From: Actinomycetota bacterium
GTDB taxonomy: Bacteria; Actinomycetota; Acidimicrobiia; Acidimicrobiales; MedAcidi-G1
DNA length: 64,000 nt
NCBI GenBank assembly: GCA_018673475.1
Contig: JABHCN010000006.1
Coordinates: 1 to 64,000 of the forward strand
Direction: 5' to 3'
Positions 11,174 through 19,460 of this stretch are shown here, one piece after another. Within the stretch, counting starts at the first letter, position 1. The number at the start of each line of letters is the position of its first letter. The notes under the pieces were generated by a model. That model made no database searches. It was not told the DNA's origin and worked only from the letters and a program-made list of their open reading frames with translations. Position numbers and translations under genes: made by a program.

Positions 11174-11785
11174 ATGTTGGACCATGTGTTCTCCGATGCC
11201 ATCGGCTCCCTCCGGGAGGCGCTCGAGTCGGCACGCCTCGAACGCCAGACCCTCGAGGAGAGGTTGCAGACCGATGTGCTCCTGGGCGACCTGACCTGGG
11301 TCACCTCCTACGCAATGCCCGGAGAGGGCGACCCACCCCGCGTGCGGTGCGACCTGACACTGGAGTGGCCCACATGGTCACAGACCTCCTACCGAAACTG
11401 GTACCTGGAGGGCGAGGCTGCAGAACCGCCCGAGATAACTGTCGAGATCGTGCTCCGCCTTCAGCAACTGACATCGGCACCAACCGCCGCCGATGTGCTT
11501 GCCTCGCTCCCGACGAACCCACCGTTCCTTGGCGACCTGCAGTTGGAGAGATCAGGTGCGACCGTCGAGACCATCTACGACGAGGTGGACAAGCCCGTCT
11601 GGGCCCTGGACCTGACCTTTGAGGGCACGTACGAACTCGACGATGCGACCCTCGAGGACGGCGCTGCGATGGACGACCACTTCGCCGGCCTGGGTGGCTG
11701 GATCGCGGGCGCCCTTGTGCGTCTCGGTGATCTCAGGTTTGACCATGCCGACACGGGCGGCCCTCCGGAGAAGCCGGCCACCTGA
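11174..11785 (+). CDS. Hypothetical protein, 203 residues
   Basis: I do not recognise this protein. It is soluble, acidic and rich in Glu, Asp and Leu, with no signal peptide or membrane span. It begins with a probable amphipathic helix (residues 1-35, coiled-coil-like LREALESARLERQTLEERL). Tryptophans cluster at TWSQTSYRNWYLEG near residues 70-83. The C-terminus ends in a loose Gly/Pro tail. It is divergent from the YcaQ-like gene, about 100 bases away, and ends 14 bases from a convergent crotonase gene. Codon use and the third-position GC pattern look like its neighbours, so it is probably real and perhaps lineage-specific. Confidence 0.7.
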   Translation: MLDHVFSDAIGSLREALESARLERQTLEERLQTDVLLGDLTWVTSYAMPGEGDPPRVRCDLTLEWPTWSQTSYRNWYLEGEAAEPPEITVEIVLRLQQLTSAPTAADVLASLPTNPPFLGDLQLERSGATVETIYDEVDKPVWALDLTFEGTYELDDATLEDGAAMDDHFAGLGGWIAGALVRLGDLRFDHADTGGPPEKPAT

Positions 11786-11798
11786 GACGCCCGGGAAC

Positions 11799-12650
11799 TC
11801 AGACGCCGTCTGAGATGCCCCCCTCGAATGGCAACAGGTCGTCGAACCGGGTTGGCCTGTCCTCGGCCTTTGCACCGAAGGCCTCAAGCATGTCCGTTGG
11901 CTGGAACATGCCAGCCTGCCACGTGGCGATGTGGTCCAGGGAGTCGGCGGTGGAGTGGTCCCTCGCATAGGTGATCATCTCCTTGGATCCCCATACCGCC
12001 AGCGGCGACCGCGAGGCGATCTCGGCGGCAATGTCATGAACACCCTCAAGGAGTGCCTCGTGATCGGCGAAGACCTCGTTGACGAGACCCACCGCCTTCG
12101 CCTCGGCTGCGGGCATGCGACGGCCCGTGTAGGCCAACTCACGACAGACACCCTCAGGAATCAGCTTCGGTAGCCGTTGCAGGGTGCCCACGTCGGCGGT
12201 CATCCCGATGTTGATCTCCTGAATGCAAAAGAAGGCGTCCTCGGTGGCGTACCTCATGTCACATGCCGTCACCATGTCGACCGCTCCACCGATACAGCCC
12301 CCCTGGATGGCCGCCAACACCGGCATCCGGGCCTTCTCGAGTGCCGTGAAGGTGTCCTGGAGGTGCAGCACGTTTGCACGCAGGTTCGCCCTGAGCCGGC
12401 CCACCTCGACAGCTTCAGCGCCGTTGCCCTGACCGAACACGGCCAGGTCCATGCCGGCGCTGAAGTGACGGCCGGTCGAGGCCAGCACGACCACACGTGC
12501 CTCTCCGGTGGCGTCTATCTGGCGTACAAGAAGGGGAAGCTCGCTCCAGAAGGCCGGCGTCATGGTGTTCAACTTGTCGGGACGGTTCAACGTGATGGTT
12601 GCGACGCCGTCTGAGACAACGGTGTCGAAACATGTGTAGGTGTCGCTCAT
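11799..12650 (-). CDS. Crotonase family, delta(3,5)-delta(2,4)-dienoyl-CoA isomerase-like
   Basis: A 283-residue enoyl-CoA hydratase/isomerase superfamily protein. Beyond the oxyanion-hole segments (RHFSAGMDL and GGCIGGAVD), it has the three acidic residues that mark the mammalian ECH1 dienoyl-CoA isomerase: D125 in GGAVDMVTACD, and E145 and D153 in QEINIGMTADVGTLQRLPK. It should shift double bonds of 3,5-dienoyl-CoA during oxidation of unsaturated fatty acids. An ATG eight codons upstream (12674) is an alternative start; the chosen one gives the usual family N-terminus. Confidence 0.85.
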   Translation of the reverse strand: MSDTYTCFDTVVSDGVATITLNRPDKLNTMTPAFWSELPLLVRQIDATGEARVVVLASTGRHFSAGMDLAVFGQGNGAEAVEVGRLRANLRANVLHLQDTFTALEKARMPVLAAIQGGCIGGAVDMVTACDMRYATEDAFFCIQEINIGMTADVGTLQRLPKLIPEGVCRELAYTGRRMPAAEAKAVGLVNEVFADHEALLEGVHDIAAEIASRSPLAVWGSKEMITYARDHSTADSLDHIATWQAGMFQPTDMLEAFGAKAEDRPTRFDDLLPFEGGISDGV

Positions 12651-12709
12651 GGTCGGTGACGCTATCTGGACCATGGTTGCTGTTTCGATGCGGGCGGTCC
12701 GGACCGGTG

Positions 12710-13729
12710 TCAGCTCAGGAGGGTCCGGGCCACCTCGACCAGGTCGGCTTCGGGGCGGGCTCCCATGTGGCTGATGATCTCAGCGGCGGCGATGCTGCCG
12801 AGGCGTGCTGCGTGGTCCAGTGACGCCCCCCGGCTGAGCCCGAACAGGACCCCCGAGGCGTACAGGTCACCGGCACCGGTGGTGTCGATCACGGCATCCA
12901 GCTCGTCGGCCTCGACATGCACCCGGTCGTTGCCGGCCACGACAACTGAACCTCGTGGACCCATGGTCACGAACGCCAACTCCACCTGTTCCGAAACGGC
13001 ATCGGCCGCAGCCTCGAGGGTGTCGACGCCGTAGAGGGAACACAGCTCGCTGGCATTGCCGAAGAGGACATCCACCTTGTCGGTCATCAACTCAAGCCAC
13101 TCCTCGCGGTGGCGCTCAACGCAGAAGCCGTCAGAGAGTGTGAGCGAGACGGTCCTGCCGGCCGCCCTCGAGATGTCCATGGCATACCGGATGGCCTCCT
13201 TTGCCTCCTCCCTGTCCCACAGGTAGCCCTCGCAGTAGAGGTACGAGGCCGATGACACCAGGTCCACGTCGATCGAGTCGGTTCCCAGGTGGGCCGACAC
13301 GCCTAGGTAGGTGTTCATGGTTCGCTGGGCGTCGGCTGTGACCTGGATGAGGCAGCGGGCGGTCGCATGGCCATCGGTGGCCCTGGCTCCGGGAACGTCG
13401 AAGCCGACACCGACTGCCCGCAGGTCGCGCCTGAACACCTCGCCGAGGTCGTCGTCTCCCACCTTCCCTATGTAGGCGGCACGGCCACCGAAGGCGGCCA
13501 CCCCGACAACCGTGTTCGCAGCCGATCCGCCAGAGGCCTCGACCCCCGGCGGCATCACCCCGTGGAGAAAGCCGGCGCGGTCTGCATCGATGAGGGTCAT
13601 CACCCCCTTGGTGAGACCGTGCTCGTCGATGAATGCGTCCTCAACAGAGGCCAGGACATCGACGATTGCGTTCCCCACGCCGACGACATCGACAGTGTGA
13701 TCCCCACTCGCCACCTGCTCGCCTGCCAT
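12710..13729 (-). CDS. PfkB-family kinase, adenosine kinase-like
   Basis: A 339-residue ribokinase-fold kinase. The N-terminus has VVGVGNAIVDVLAS; SGGSAANTVVGVAAFGG is the substrate-side Gly-rich motif; the C-terminal PfkB signature DTTGAGDLYASG carries the catalytic Asp and anion hole. The long N-terminal segment and overall pattern resemble the adenosine kinase branch (cd01168-like) rather than fructokinases. It would phosphorylate adenosine or a related nucleoside, complementing the adenosine deaminase in this window, though sugar substrates cannot be excluded. The ATG at 13729 fixes the usual N-terminus. It is divergent from the aminopeptidase gene. Confidence 0.82.
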   Translation of the reverse strand: MAGEQVASGDHTVDVVGVGNAIVDVLASVEDAFIDEHGLTKGVMTLIDADRAGFLHGVMPPGVEASGGSAANTVVGVAAFGGRAAYIGKVGDDDLGEVFRRDLRAVGVGFDVPGARATDGHATARCLIQVTADAQRTMNTYLGVSAHLGTDSIDVDLVSSASYLYCEGYLWDREEAKEAIRYAMDISRAAGRTVSLTLSDGFCVERHREEWLELMTDKVDVLFGNASELCSLYGVDTLEAAADAVSEQVELAFVTMGPRGSVVVAGNDRVHVEADELDAVIDTTGAGDLYASGVLFGLSRGASLDHAARLGSIAAAEIISHMGARPEADLVEVARTLLS

Positions 13730-13821
13730 TCTCACCAATCCGATCGACGGACCGACATTCTGCCCCGGCGGAGGCCCTGTAACCGACCCCGGCCGGAGGT
13801 GCCCTATACGCTCGGACGACC

Positions 13822-16278
13822 ATGCCCGACCACCGCCTCCCACGTGACGTGCTCCCCCGCCACTACGACCTCGAGATGAGGCCCGACCTGGAGGGCGGCA
13901 CCTTCTCAGGTTCGGTCTCCATCCATGTAGAGGTGATCCACGGGGCCTCACGGATCGTTCTCAACTCTGTGGGCCTGTCGGTGGGCAGGGCAACCATCAC
14001 CGATTCGACCGGCCCCCGACGCCTGGATGTCGAGGCCGACGTCGACAACGAACGCATCGCTCTGAGCCCCGAGGGGGGAACCCGCAGCGGGACTGCCATC
14101 ATCGAACTGGACTTCACCGGCAGCTTTGACGACCGCCTGAGGGGCTTCTACCGCAGCACCCTGACGAACTCCGACGGCACCACGGACTCCATTGCCACCA
14201 CGCAGTTCCAGTCGACCGACGCCCGGAGGGCCTTCCCGTGCTTTGACGAACCCGACATGAAGGCCACCTTCGCCATATCCCTGGTGGCTCCCGAGGGCCT
14301 GCTGGCGATCTCCAACGGAGCCGAACTGTCCCGGGCTCCCCTCGGCGACGGAACCGACCGGGTGGTGTTCGAGGAGACGATCCCGCTCTCCACCTACCTC
14401 GTTGCCTTCGTCGTGGGGCCGCTTGAGGCCACCGACCCCGTCGACGTCGACGGAACGCCGGTGAGGGTGATCCACCCACCCGGCAAGGGCCACCTGACCA
14501 GCTTCGCCCTTGAGGTGGCCGCCCACTCACTGCGGTGGTTTCAGGAGTGGTACGACATCGACGTTCCCGGCGGCAAGGTCGACCTGGTGGCACTGCCCGA
14601 CTTCGCATTCGGGGCGATGGAGAACCTGGGCTGCATCACGTTTCGCGAGATCCTCCTACTGGTAGACCCGGGTTCGGCCACGCAGGCCGAGTTGGAGAGG
14701 GTCGCTGCGGTGCTCAGCCACGAACTGGCCCACCTCTGGTTCGGCGACCTGGTCACCATGGAGTGGTGGAACGGCATCTGGCTGAACGAGGCCTTCGCCA
14801 CGTTCATGGAGATGAAGGCCGTTGAGTCCTACCGGCCCGACTGGAATGTGTGGACAGGGTTCGGCTCGGCTCGGTCGGCTGCCCTCGACGTGGACTCTCT
14901 GGCCTCGACCCGTCCGATCGAGTACCCGGTGGTGACCCCTGCCGACGCTGAGGGCATGTTCGACCTCCTCACATACGAGAAGGGTGCGGCAGTGGTGAGG
15001 ATGCTCGAGCAGTACCTGGGCGCAGAAGCCTTCAGGGACGGTGTGCGTCACTACCTGAAGGCCCACCTCTACGGGAACACCCGCAACGAGGACCTCTGGG
15101 ACGCCCTGGAGGAAACCACCGGCGAACCGGTTCGATCCCTCATGGATGGCTGGATCTTCACGGGTGGGCACCCGCTCCTGAAGGGCTCCGTCGACGGGCG
15201 GGAGCTCACGCTTGCACAGAAACCGTTTCGCTACGACGGCGTGGATAACGGAACCCGGTGGACGATTCCCGTGCACGTCCGCACAAGCAACGGCAGCCAG
15301 AGAGCGCTACTTCCACCGGCGGGAGAGGTCACGGTGCAGTTGGACGGCGACCTCCTGACCCTCAACGCCGACGCCTCGGGCTTCCACCGTTCGGACCCCC
15401 CGGCAACCTGTGACCCGGGCCTGTTGTCAGCGGCTGAACGGGCAGCGGTGCTTGACGACACGTGGGCCCTGGTGCTGGCCGGCGCCACGGATCCGCACCA
15501 GTTTCACGCCACAGCAGCCAGGTTTGTCGATGACCCGGACCTGGGTGTCTGGCAGGCGATTGTCCGTGCGCTGTCCACAATCGACCTGGTGGCGCCGTCA
15601 CTCCACATGGAGTCTGCAGACGCGGCCGGCGACCTCCTGACGGATCCACTCTCCAGGCTGGGCTGGACCCCGGGAGCCGATGAGGACGGCAGGACACGGC
15701 AACTCCGCGGCCTTGTCCTGTCGGCTGCCGGCACGCTCGCCGACGATGCCCCCGTAATCGCCGAGGCCCGGTCACGTTGGGTTGACAACCGGCCTGACGA
15801 CCCGGCAGTTGCCGCCGCCGTCGTCGCGGTGGTAGCAGCCCACGGAGACGAAGAGGCCTTCAACGAGTGCCGACGTCGCTTCCTCGACGCCGACAACGCC
15901 CAGGACGAACAGCGCCACCTCTTTGCACTTGCAGGCTTTCCGGGCCGCACACAGGTTGGCGAACTGCTTGAGATGGTTCTCACCGGTGGTATCCGCAGCC
16001 AGGACGCACCGTTCCTCATCCGACAGGCACTGCACCACCGCCACCACAGGGGTCTCGTCTGGCAGGTACTCACCGGCAACTGGGGCGACCTGACCACGAG
16101 GCTTCCGTCAAACAGCATCGCCCGGATGCTCGAAGGGGTGAGGGCCCTGGTTGACCCTGACCTCAGCCCCGGGGTCGAGGCCTTCCTTGATGGGCACCCC
16201 GTCCCCCAGGGGGCGTTGATGGTTGCCCAGCACCGTGAACGCCGCCTGGTGAACATGAACCTGGCCCGGCGTCTGTAG
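13822..16278 (+). CDS. M1 family aminopeptidase (aminopeptidase N-like)
   Basis: Zinc aminopeptidase of 818 residues with no signal peptide, so probably cytosolic peptide turnover. The exopeptidase motif GAMEN is at residues 264-268. The zinc site is HELAH at 300-304 with the third ligand E323 in WLNEAFA, exactly the HExxH-x18-E spacing. A C-terminal helical ERAP1-like domain occupies about residues 520-815. It is flanked by a divergent kinase gene and a convergent thioredoxin gene, so it is probably monocistronic. Confidence 0.93.
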   Translation: MPDHRLPRDVLPRHYDLEMRPDLEGGTFSGSVSIHVEVIHGASRIVLNSVGLSVGRATITDSTGPRRLDVEADVDNERIALSPEGGTRSGTAIIELDFTGSFDDRLRGFYRSTLTNSDGTTDSIATTQFQSTDARRAFPCFDEPDMKATFAISLVAPEGLLAISNGAELSRAPLGDGTDRVVFEETIPLSTYLVAFVVGPLEATDPVDVDGTPVRVIHPPGKGHLTSFALEVAAHSLRWFQEWYDIDVPGGKVDLVALPDFAFGAMENLGCITFREILLLVDPGSATQAELERVAAVLSHELAHLWFGDLVTMEWWNGIWLNEAFATFMEMKAVESYRPDWNVWTGFGSARSAALDVDSLASTRPIEYPVVTPADAEGMFDLLTYEKGAAVVRMLEQYLGAEAFRDGVRHYLKAHLYGNTRNEDLWDALEETTGEPVRSLMDGWIFTGGHPLLKGSVDGRELTLAQKPFRYDGVDNGTRWTIPVHVRTSNGSQRALLPPAGEVTVQLDGDLLTLNADASGFHRSDPPATCDPGLLSAAERAAVLDDTWALVLAGATDPHQFHATAARFVDDPDLGVWQAIVRALSTIDLVAPSLHMESADAAGDLLTDPLSRLGWTPGADEDGRTRQLRGLVLSAAGTLADDAPVIAEARSRWVDNRPDDPAVAAAVVAVVAAHGDEEAFNECRRRFLDADNAQDEQRHLFALAGFPGRTQVGELLEMVLTGGIRSQDAPFLIRQALHHRHHRGLVWQVLTGNWGDLTTRLPSNSIARMLEGVRALVDPDLSPGVEAFLDGHPVPQGALMVAQHRERRLVNMNLARRL

Positions 16279-16339
16279 GCCGGCTGACCTGCATATCCGG
16301 TTCGCGCGGCAAGCGATGACCCACTAGCGACTCCCGCAG

Positions 16340-16756
16340 CTAGCCAGTGAGGCCCTTGGCCCGGGCAATCAACTCCTCGAGACGGCGGCGGTCTGGCATG
16401 CCCACCAACCTGTCCACCTCGTTGCCCTTCAGGTCGCAGAGCATCAGCGTCGGGATACTCATGATCCCCAGCGCTGGAGCGACCGTGCGGCTCTCATCCA
16501 CGTTCAGTCGGGCGAAGTGGAGCCCCTCGTCTGCGTGAGTATGGGCGAGTTCGTCGAATAGAGGATGGAGGGCCTTGCAGGGCCCACACCAGGGTGCCCA
16601 GAAGTCCACGATCGTGGCGTGCCCGTCCAGCGAGTCAAAGAAGTCGCCATCTGTCAGGTCGGCGACAGGCGCCGGACCGACCTGCTCCCCGCTGTCTGAG
16701 GCCTTGGCCCCAGAGCGGCTCTCCCGCCTGAATCTGGAAAACACTGACGCTGCCAT
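16340..16756 (-). CDS. Thioredoxin-like protein with N-terminal extension
   Basis: A 138-residue thioredoxin-fold protein with the classical active site WCGPC (C57 and C60) and the cis-Pro in SIPTLML. The first 35 residues are an extra basic-then-polar segment not found in ordinary thioredoxin; it lacks a hydrophobic core and so is not an obvious signal peptide. An ATG preceded by GGGAGAAG gives this start. It is next to an AhpD-like gene on the same strand (36 bases apart), which suggests a thiol-peroxide or disulfide role for the pair. Confidence 0.88.
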   Translation of the reverse strand: MAASVFSRFRRESRSGAKASDSGEQVGPAPVADLTDGDFFDSLDGHATIVDFWAPWCGPCKALHPLFDELAHTHADEGLHFARLNVDESRTVAPALGIMSIPTLMLCDLKGNEVDRLVGMPDRRRLEELIARAKGLTG

Positions 16757-16791
16757 TGTTGTCTCTTCTCCCTGGCACCCTCAGGCACCTG

Positions 16792-17370
16792 TCATGACGA
16801 TTCCGGTGGGCTCCAGACCCTGCCTGCGAACATCTCGTCGACTGGGGTGTCGAATACGTGGTTGGACCAGTTGCTGATGGTCTTCATGGCGATAGCCAGT
16901 ATCAACTCGAGAACCTGCCTGTCGGTGTAGCCGGCAGCCGTGAAGGCAGCCACGTCATCCTCGGTGGGGTGGCCCTCTGAGGTGAGCATCGCCTTTGTGA
17001 AGTCCGCCAGGGCAGCGAGGTGCTCGTCGGGAACCGGATCATCGCCCCTGATGGCATCGACGACGTCGGTCGGGGCCTTGGACACCCGGTCGGCGAGGAA
17101 GCTGTGGGCGGCCATGCAGTAGTGGCACTCGAAGTGGCGGCTGGTGGTCAGGAAGATGACGTCCAGTTCCACAGCCGAGAAACCCGAGCCGTGCCGCAGG
17201 TCTGCCATTCCGTCCAGATAGGTGCCCAACAGGCCTGGCGAGTTGGCGAGGTTCCCGTACATGTTGGGGACACGCCCCGTGGCTGCCTTGACCTTGGCCA
17301 GGCGCTCACCGGCGTCTGGTTCTGCGTCTTCAGCCGTTCGCTGTGGAAGGGGGCTCGTGTAGGTAGGCAT
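16792..17370 (-). CDS. AhpD-like / carboxymuconolactone decarboxylase family protein
   Basis: A 192-residue all-helical protein of the peroxidase-related CMD family. The redox motif ECHYCMAAH supplies C82, C85 and H89, the arrangement of the AhpD proton-relay site. Length matches the two-domain uncharacterised peroxidase-related enzymes rather than the short CMD subunits. It is followed by the thioredoxin gene on the same strand, so reduction by that thioredoxin is a reasonable inference. The alternative, a decarboxylase, is unlikely given the CxxC motif. Confidence 0.83.
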   Translation of the reverse strand: MPTYTSPLPQRTAEDAEPDAGERLAKVKAATGRVPNMYGNLANSPGLLGTYLDGMADLRHGSGFSAVELDVIFLTTSRHFECHYCMAAHSFLADRVSKAPTDVVDAIRGDDPVPDEHLAALADFTKAMLTSEGHPTEDDVAAFTAAGYTDRQVLELILAIAMKTISNWSNHVFDTPVDEMFAGRVWSPPESS

Positions 17371-17501
17371 CGTGTGTCTCCAGTTGGCTTGTGTGCCCAG
17401 TTGGTGGGCCGTGTACAGGGCAACCCGGCAGGGGTGGTGATTATTCCCCGGTGCCTGTCCTCCACGACCTGTCTACCCGGCGGTTGCCTACTTGCGAAGG
17501 A

Positions 17502-18032
17502 TCATCCGGGATTCAGCCGGAACGATCCCGCAGCGTCGACCAGCACGGCAGTCAGGCTGTGGGTACGACCGTTGGGTTCTGTTGCCGTACAGGCGAACTC
17601 CTGGCCCGCACGCGAGACGCGCAGAGCCGGCTCGCAGACCACTGCGTTGTCCACGCCCAGGTCGCTGTCAAGTCGTTCCTCGGCCTCGGAGGCGACCTCG
17701 CCGGCCATGACCAGTTCCACCGGAGACTCGACATGCACCCGACCGTCGGTGTCGGGCCTCGAGACGATCAACGGGACCGACAGACCGGAAATGGTCGCTG
17801 TGCACGGGACAGGACCAAGGCCCGGTGAGGCGAGCAGCGGGCAGGCAACGTCGCCAACCAGTTCCGGGTGACTAGGAAGCAGCGCCAGCGGCACGGCATG
17901 TTCGACAGCCTCCACATCGATGCCCGCCGGCTCGGAGGCCCCGCAGGCCGTGGCCACCACGACAGCCACCAGCAGGGCAACGGTGCAGCGGATCAGGTCT
18001 GGACCTCGGCGAAATCGAGTGCCTCGCTCCAC
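17502..18032 (-). CDS. Lipoprotein with two DUF4333-like domains
   Basis: About 176 residues from the proposed GTG start. The N-terminus has Arg residues, a hydrophobic run (VALLVAVVVATAC) and a lipobox ending at Cys, so it should be an anchored envelope lipoprotein. The mature part has two similar halves, each with a Cys pair and a Gly-x-x-x-x-C block (VACPLL...PVPCTATISG and VVCEPAL...EFACTATEPNG), the DUF4333 pattern known in actinobacteria. The start is uncertain: GTG 18032 has GGAG 11 bases upstream and overlaps the reductase gene by 40 bases. Function unknown. Confidence 0.68.
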   Translation of the reverse strand: MERGTRFRRGPDLIRCTVALLVAVVVATACGASEPAGIDVEAVEHAVPLALLPSHPELVGDVACPLLASPGLGPVPCTATISGLSVPLIVSRPDTDGRVHVESPVELVMAGEVASEAEERLDSDLGVDNAVVCEPALRVSRAGQEFACTATEPNGRTHSLTAVLVDAAGSFRLNPG

Positions 18033-19198
18033 GATGCACGACGCTCCAACAACCCCTTGTACTGCATCACCTGACGGGGACGGTTCATGCCGAACACGGC
18101 CGTCAGGCAGCCGTCCCTGCCGTAGATGACGGCGAAGCGTCGCTCCTCGAATGAGCCGTCCACGAGGCTCACCTCGTCGTCGGGCCACGGCCGGCCGGCC
18201 AACTGGATCTTTCTGTCGTACTGGTCGCTCCAGAACCACGGCACGGGTGAAAACGGCTTGACCTCCTCGTCGGACAACATCAGCCTGCGGGCAGCGTGAG
18301 CACCCTGCTCAACGGCGTTGTCCCAGTGTTCCACCCTCATGACCTCGCCATAGCGCGGGTTGGGCCAGCGTGCCACATCGCCGGCAGCGGTCACATCCGG
18401 TGCGGCAAGGCAGGTCTCGTCACACACCACCCCGTCATCGAGGGCCAGGCCTGATCCCTGCAACCATCCGGTGTTGGGGACGACTCCGATTCCGACCACG
18501 ACGAGGTCGGCCTCGACGACGGTTCCGTCAGACAGACGGACCGACTCAACCCGATCGGTTCCGCAGACCTCATCGACGCCCACACCGCAGCGCAGGTCCA
18601 CGCCGTTGTCGACGTGAACCCCGGCGACGATGTCTCCGACCGTGTCGCCGAGCACCCGGCCCATCGGAACCGGTAGCGCCTCGACCATTGTCACCGGAAG
18701 GCCATAGCCGAGTGCCGTGGCTGCCACCTCGGCTCCGATGAAACCCGCTCCCACGACCACGACCCTCCGGGGTCCGCTCCGGAGAGCGTCCCGGATGGCG
18801 ATGCTGTCATCGAGGGTGCGAAGCGTATGGACGCCAGCGATGCCCTCGGTGCCGGGGAGAGTCCGACAACTCGCACCCGTAGCGATCAGGAGGCCGTCGT
18901 ATTCCTCGGTGGTCCCCTCGATGTCGACGGTGTGCGATGCCACGTCCAGTGCCGTGGCCCGTTGGCCAAGACGCAGGTCCAGGTCGAGGTCTGCCATGCG
19001 CTCGGTGGGGCTCAGGGAGATCCGGTCGATCTCCCAGTCCCCCGCCAGCAACTGCTTGGAGAGTGGAGGTCTGTCGTAGGGAACATGGGGTTCGTCGCCG
19101 ATTAGGCTGATCCGGCCCCCAAAACCGTCGCGACGAAGGGTCTCTGCGGCCCGCAGGCCCGCCAGTGAGGCACCAACGATCGTCACCGAGTCACGCAA
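17993..19198 (-). CDS. FAD-dependent ferredoxin reductase (NAD(P)H-linked)
   Basis: A 401-residue pyridine nucleotide-disulfide oxidoreductase-fold flavoprotein of the rhodocoxin/putidaredoxin reductase type. It has the FAD dinucleotide motif VTIVGASLAGLRAAE at the N-terminus, a second Rossmann motif VVVVGAGFIGAEVA near residue 147, the ATG segment (LLIATGASCR) and the C-terminal FAD motif TAAGDVARWPN. It transfers electrons from NAD(P)H to a small ferredoxin; the [3Fe-4S]-type ferredoxin gene lies 46 bases away on the same strand (the ferredoxin gene is upstream). Confidence 0.9.
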   Translation of the reverse strand: MRDSVTIVGASLAGLRAAETLRRDGFGGRISLIGDEPHVPYDRPPLSKQLLAGDWEIDRISLSPTERMADLDLDLRLGQRATALDVASHTVDIEGTTEEYDGLLIATGASCRTLPGTEGIAGVHTLRTLDDSIAIRDALRSGPRRVVVVGAGFIGAEVAATALGYGLPVTMVEALPVPMGRVLGDTVGDIVAGVHVDNGVDLRCGVGVDEVCGTDRVESVRLSDGTVVEADLVVVGIGVVPNTGWLQGSGLALDDGVVCDETCLAAPDVTAAGDVARWPNPRYGEVMRVEHWDNAVEQGAHAARRLMLSDEEVKPFSPVPWFWSDQYDRKIQLAGRPWPDDEVSLVDGSFEERRFAVIYGRDGCLTAVFGMNRPRQVMQYKGLLERRASWSEALDFAEVQT

Positions 19199-19244
19199 CG
19201 GTCGCCCCCTCGACCCGAGTGGTCAGCAGTCGTTCCCGGCCGCT

Positions 19245-19436
19245 TCAGTCCTCGACGCGTATCGCCTGCTTGGGGCAACGCTGCGCGGCCTCATCCATGG
19301 CATCGCGGCGGCCCTCTCCCGGCGTCTCGTCGAGAACGTAGAGAAAGTCGTCGTCTCGCACCTCGAACACGTCTGGAGCAATCTGCATGCAGATGGCGTT
19401 GCTCTCACACAGGTCGTAGTCGACGACGATGCGCAT
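19245..19436 (-). CDS. [3Fe-4S]-type ferredoxin
   Basis: A 63-residue single-cluster ferredoxin. Cluster cysteines are C10 and C16 (CESNAIC) and C54 (CPKQAI). The fourth-ligand position between C10 and C16 is not Cys, which is the pattern of the [3Fe-4S] ferredoxins that serve cytochrome P450s in actinobacteria. It is co-directional with the ferredoxin reductase downstream and the alcohol dehydrogenase upstream. No P450 or Rieske oxygenase is in the window, so its terminal partner lies elsewhere. Confidence 0.9.
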   Translation of the reverse strand: MRIVVDYDLCESNAICMQIAPDVFEVRDDDFLYVLDETPGEGRRDAMDEAAQRCPKQAIRVED

Positions 19437-19460
19437 GGTGTGCTCCTGTCTCGGTGGTTC

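Noticed and set aside
16278-16340. CTAGC...GCTAG inverted repeat between the aminopeptidase and thioredoxin genes as a terminator
   Set aside because: Stem of only 5 bp with a 10-base loop and no T-run; too weak to support.
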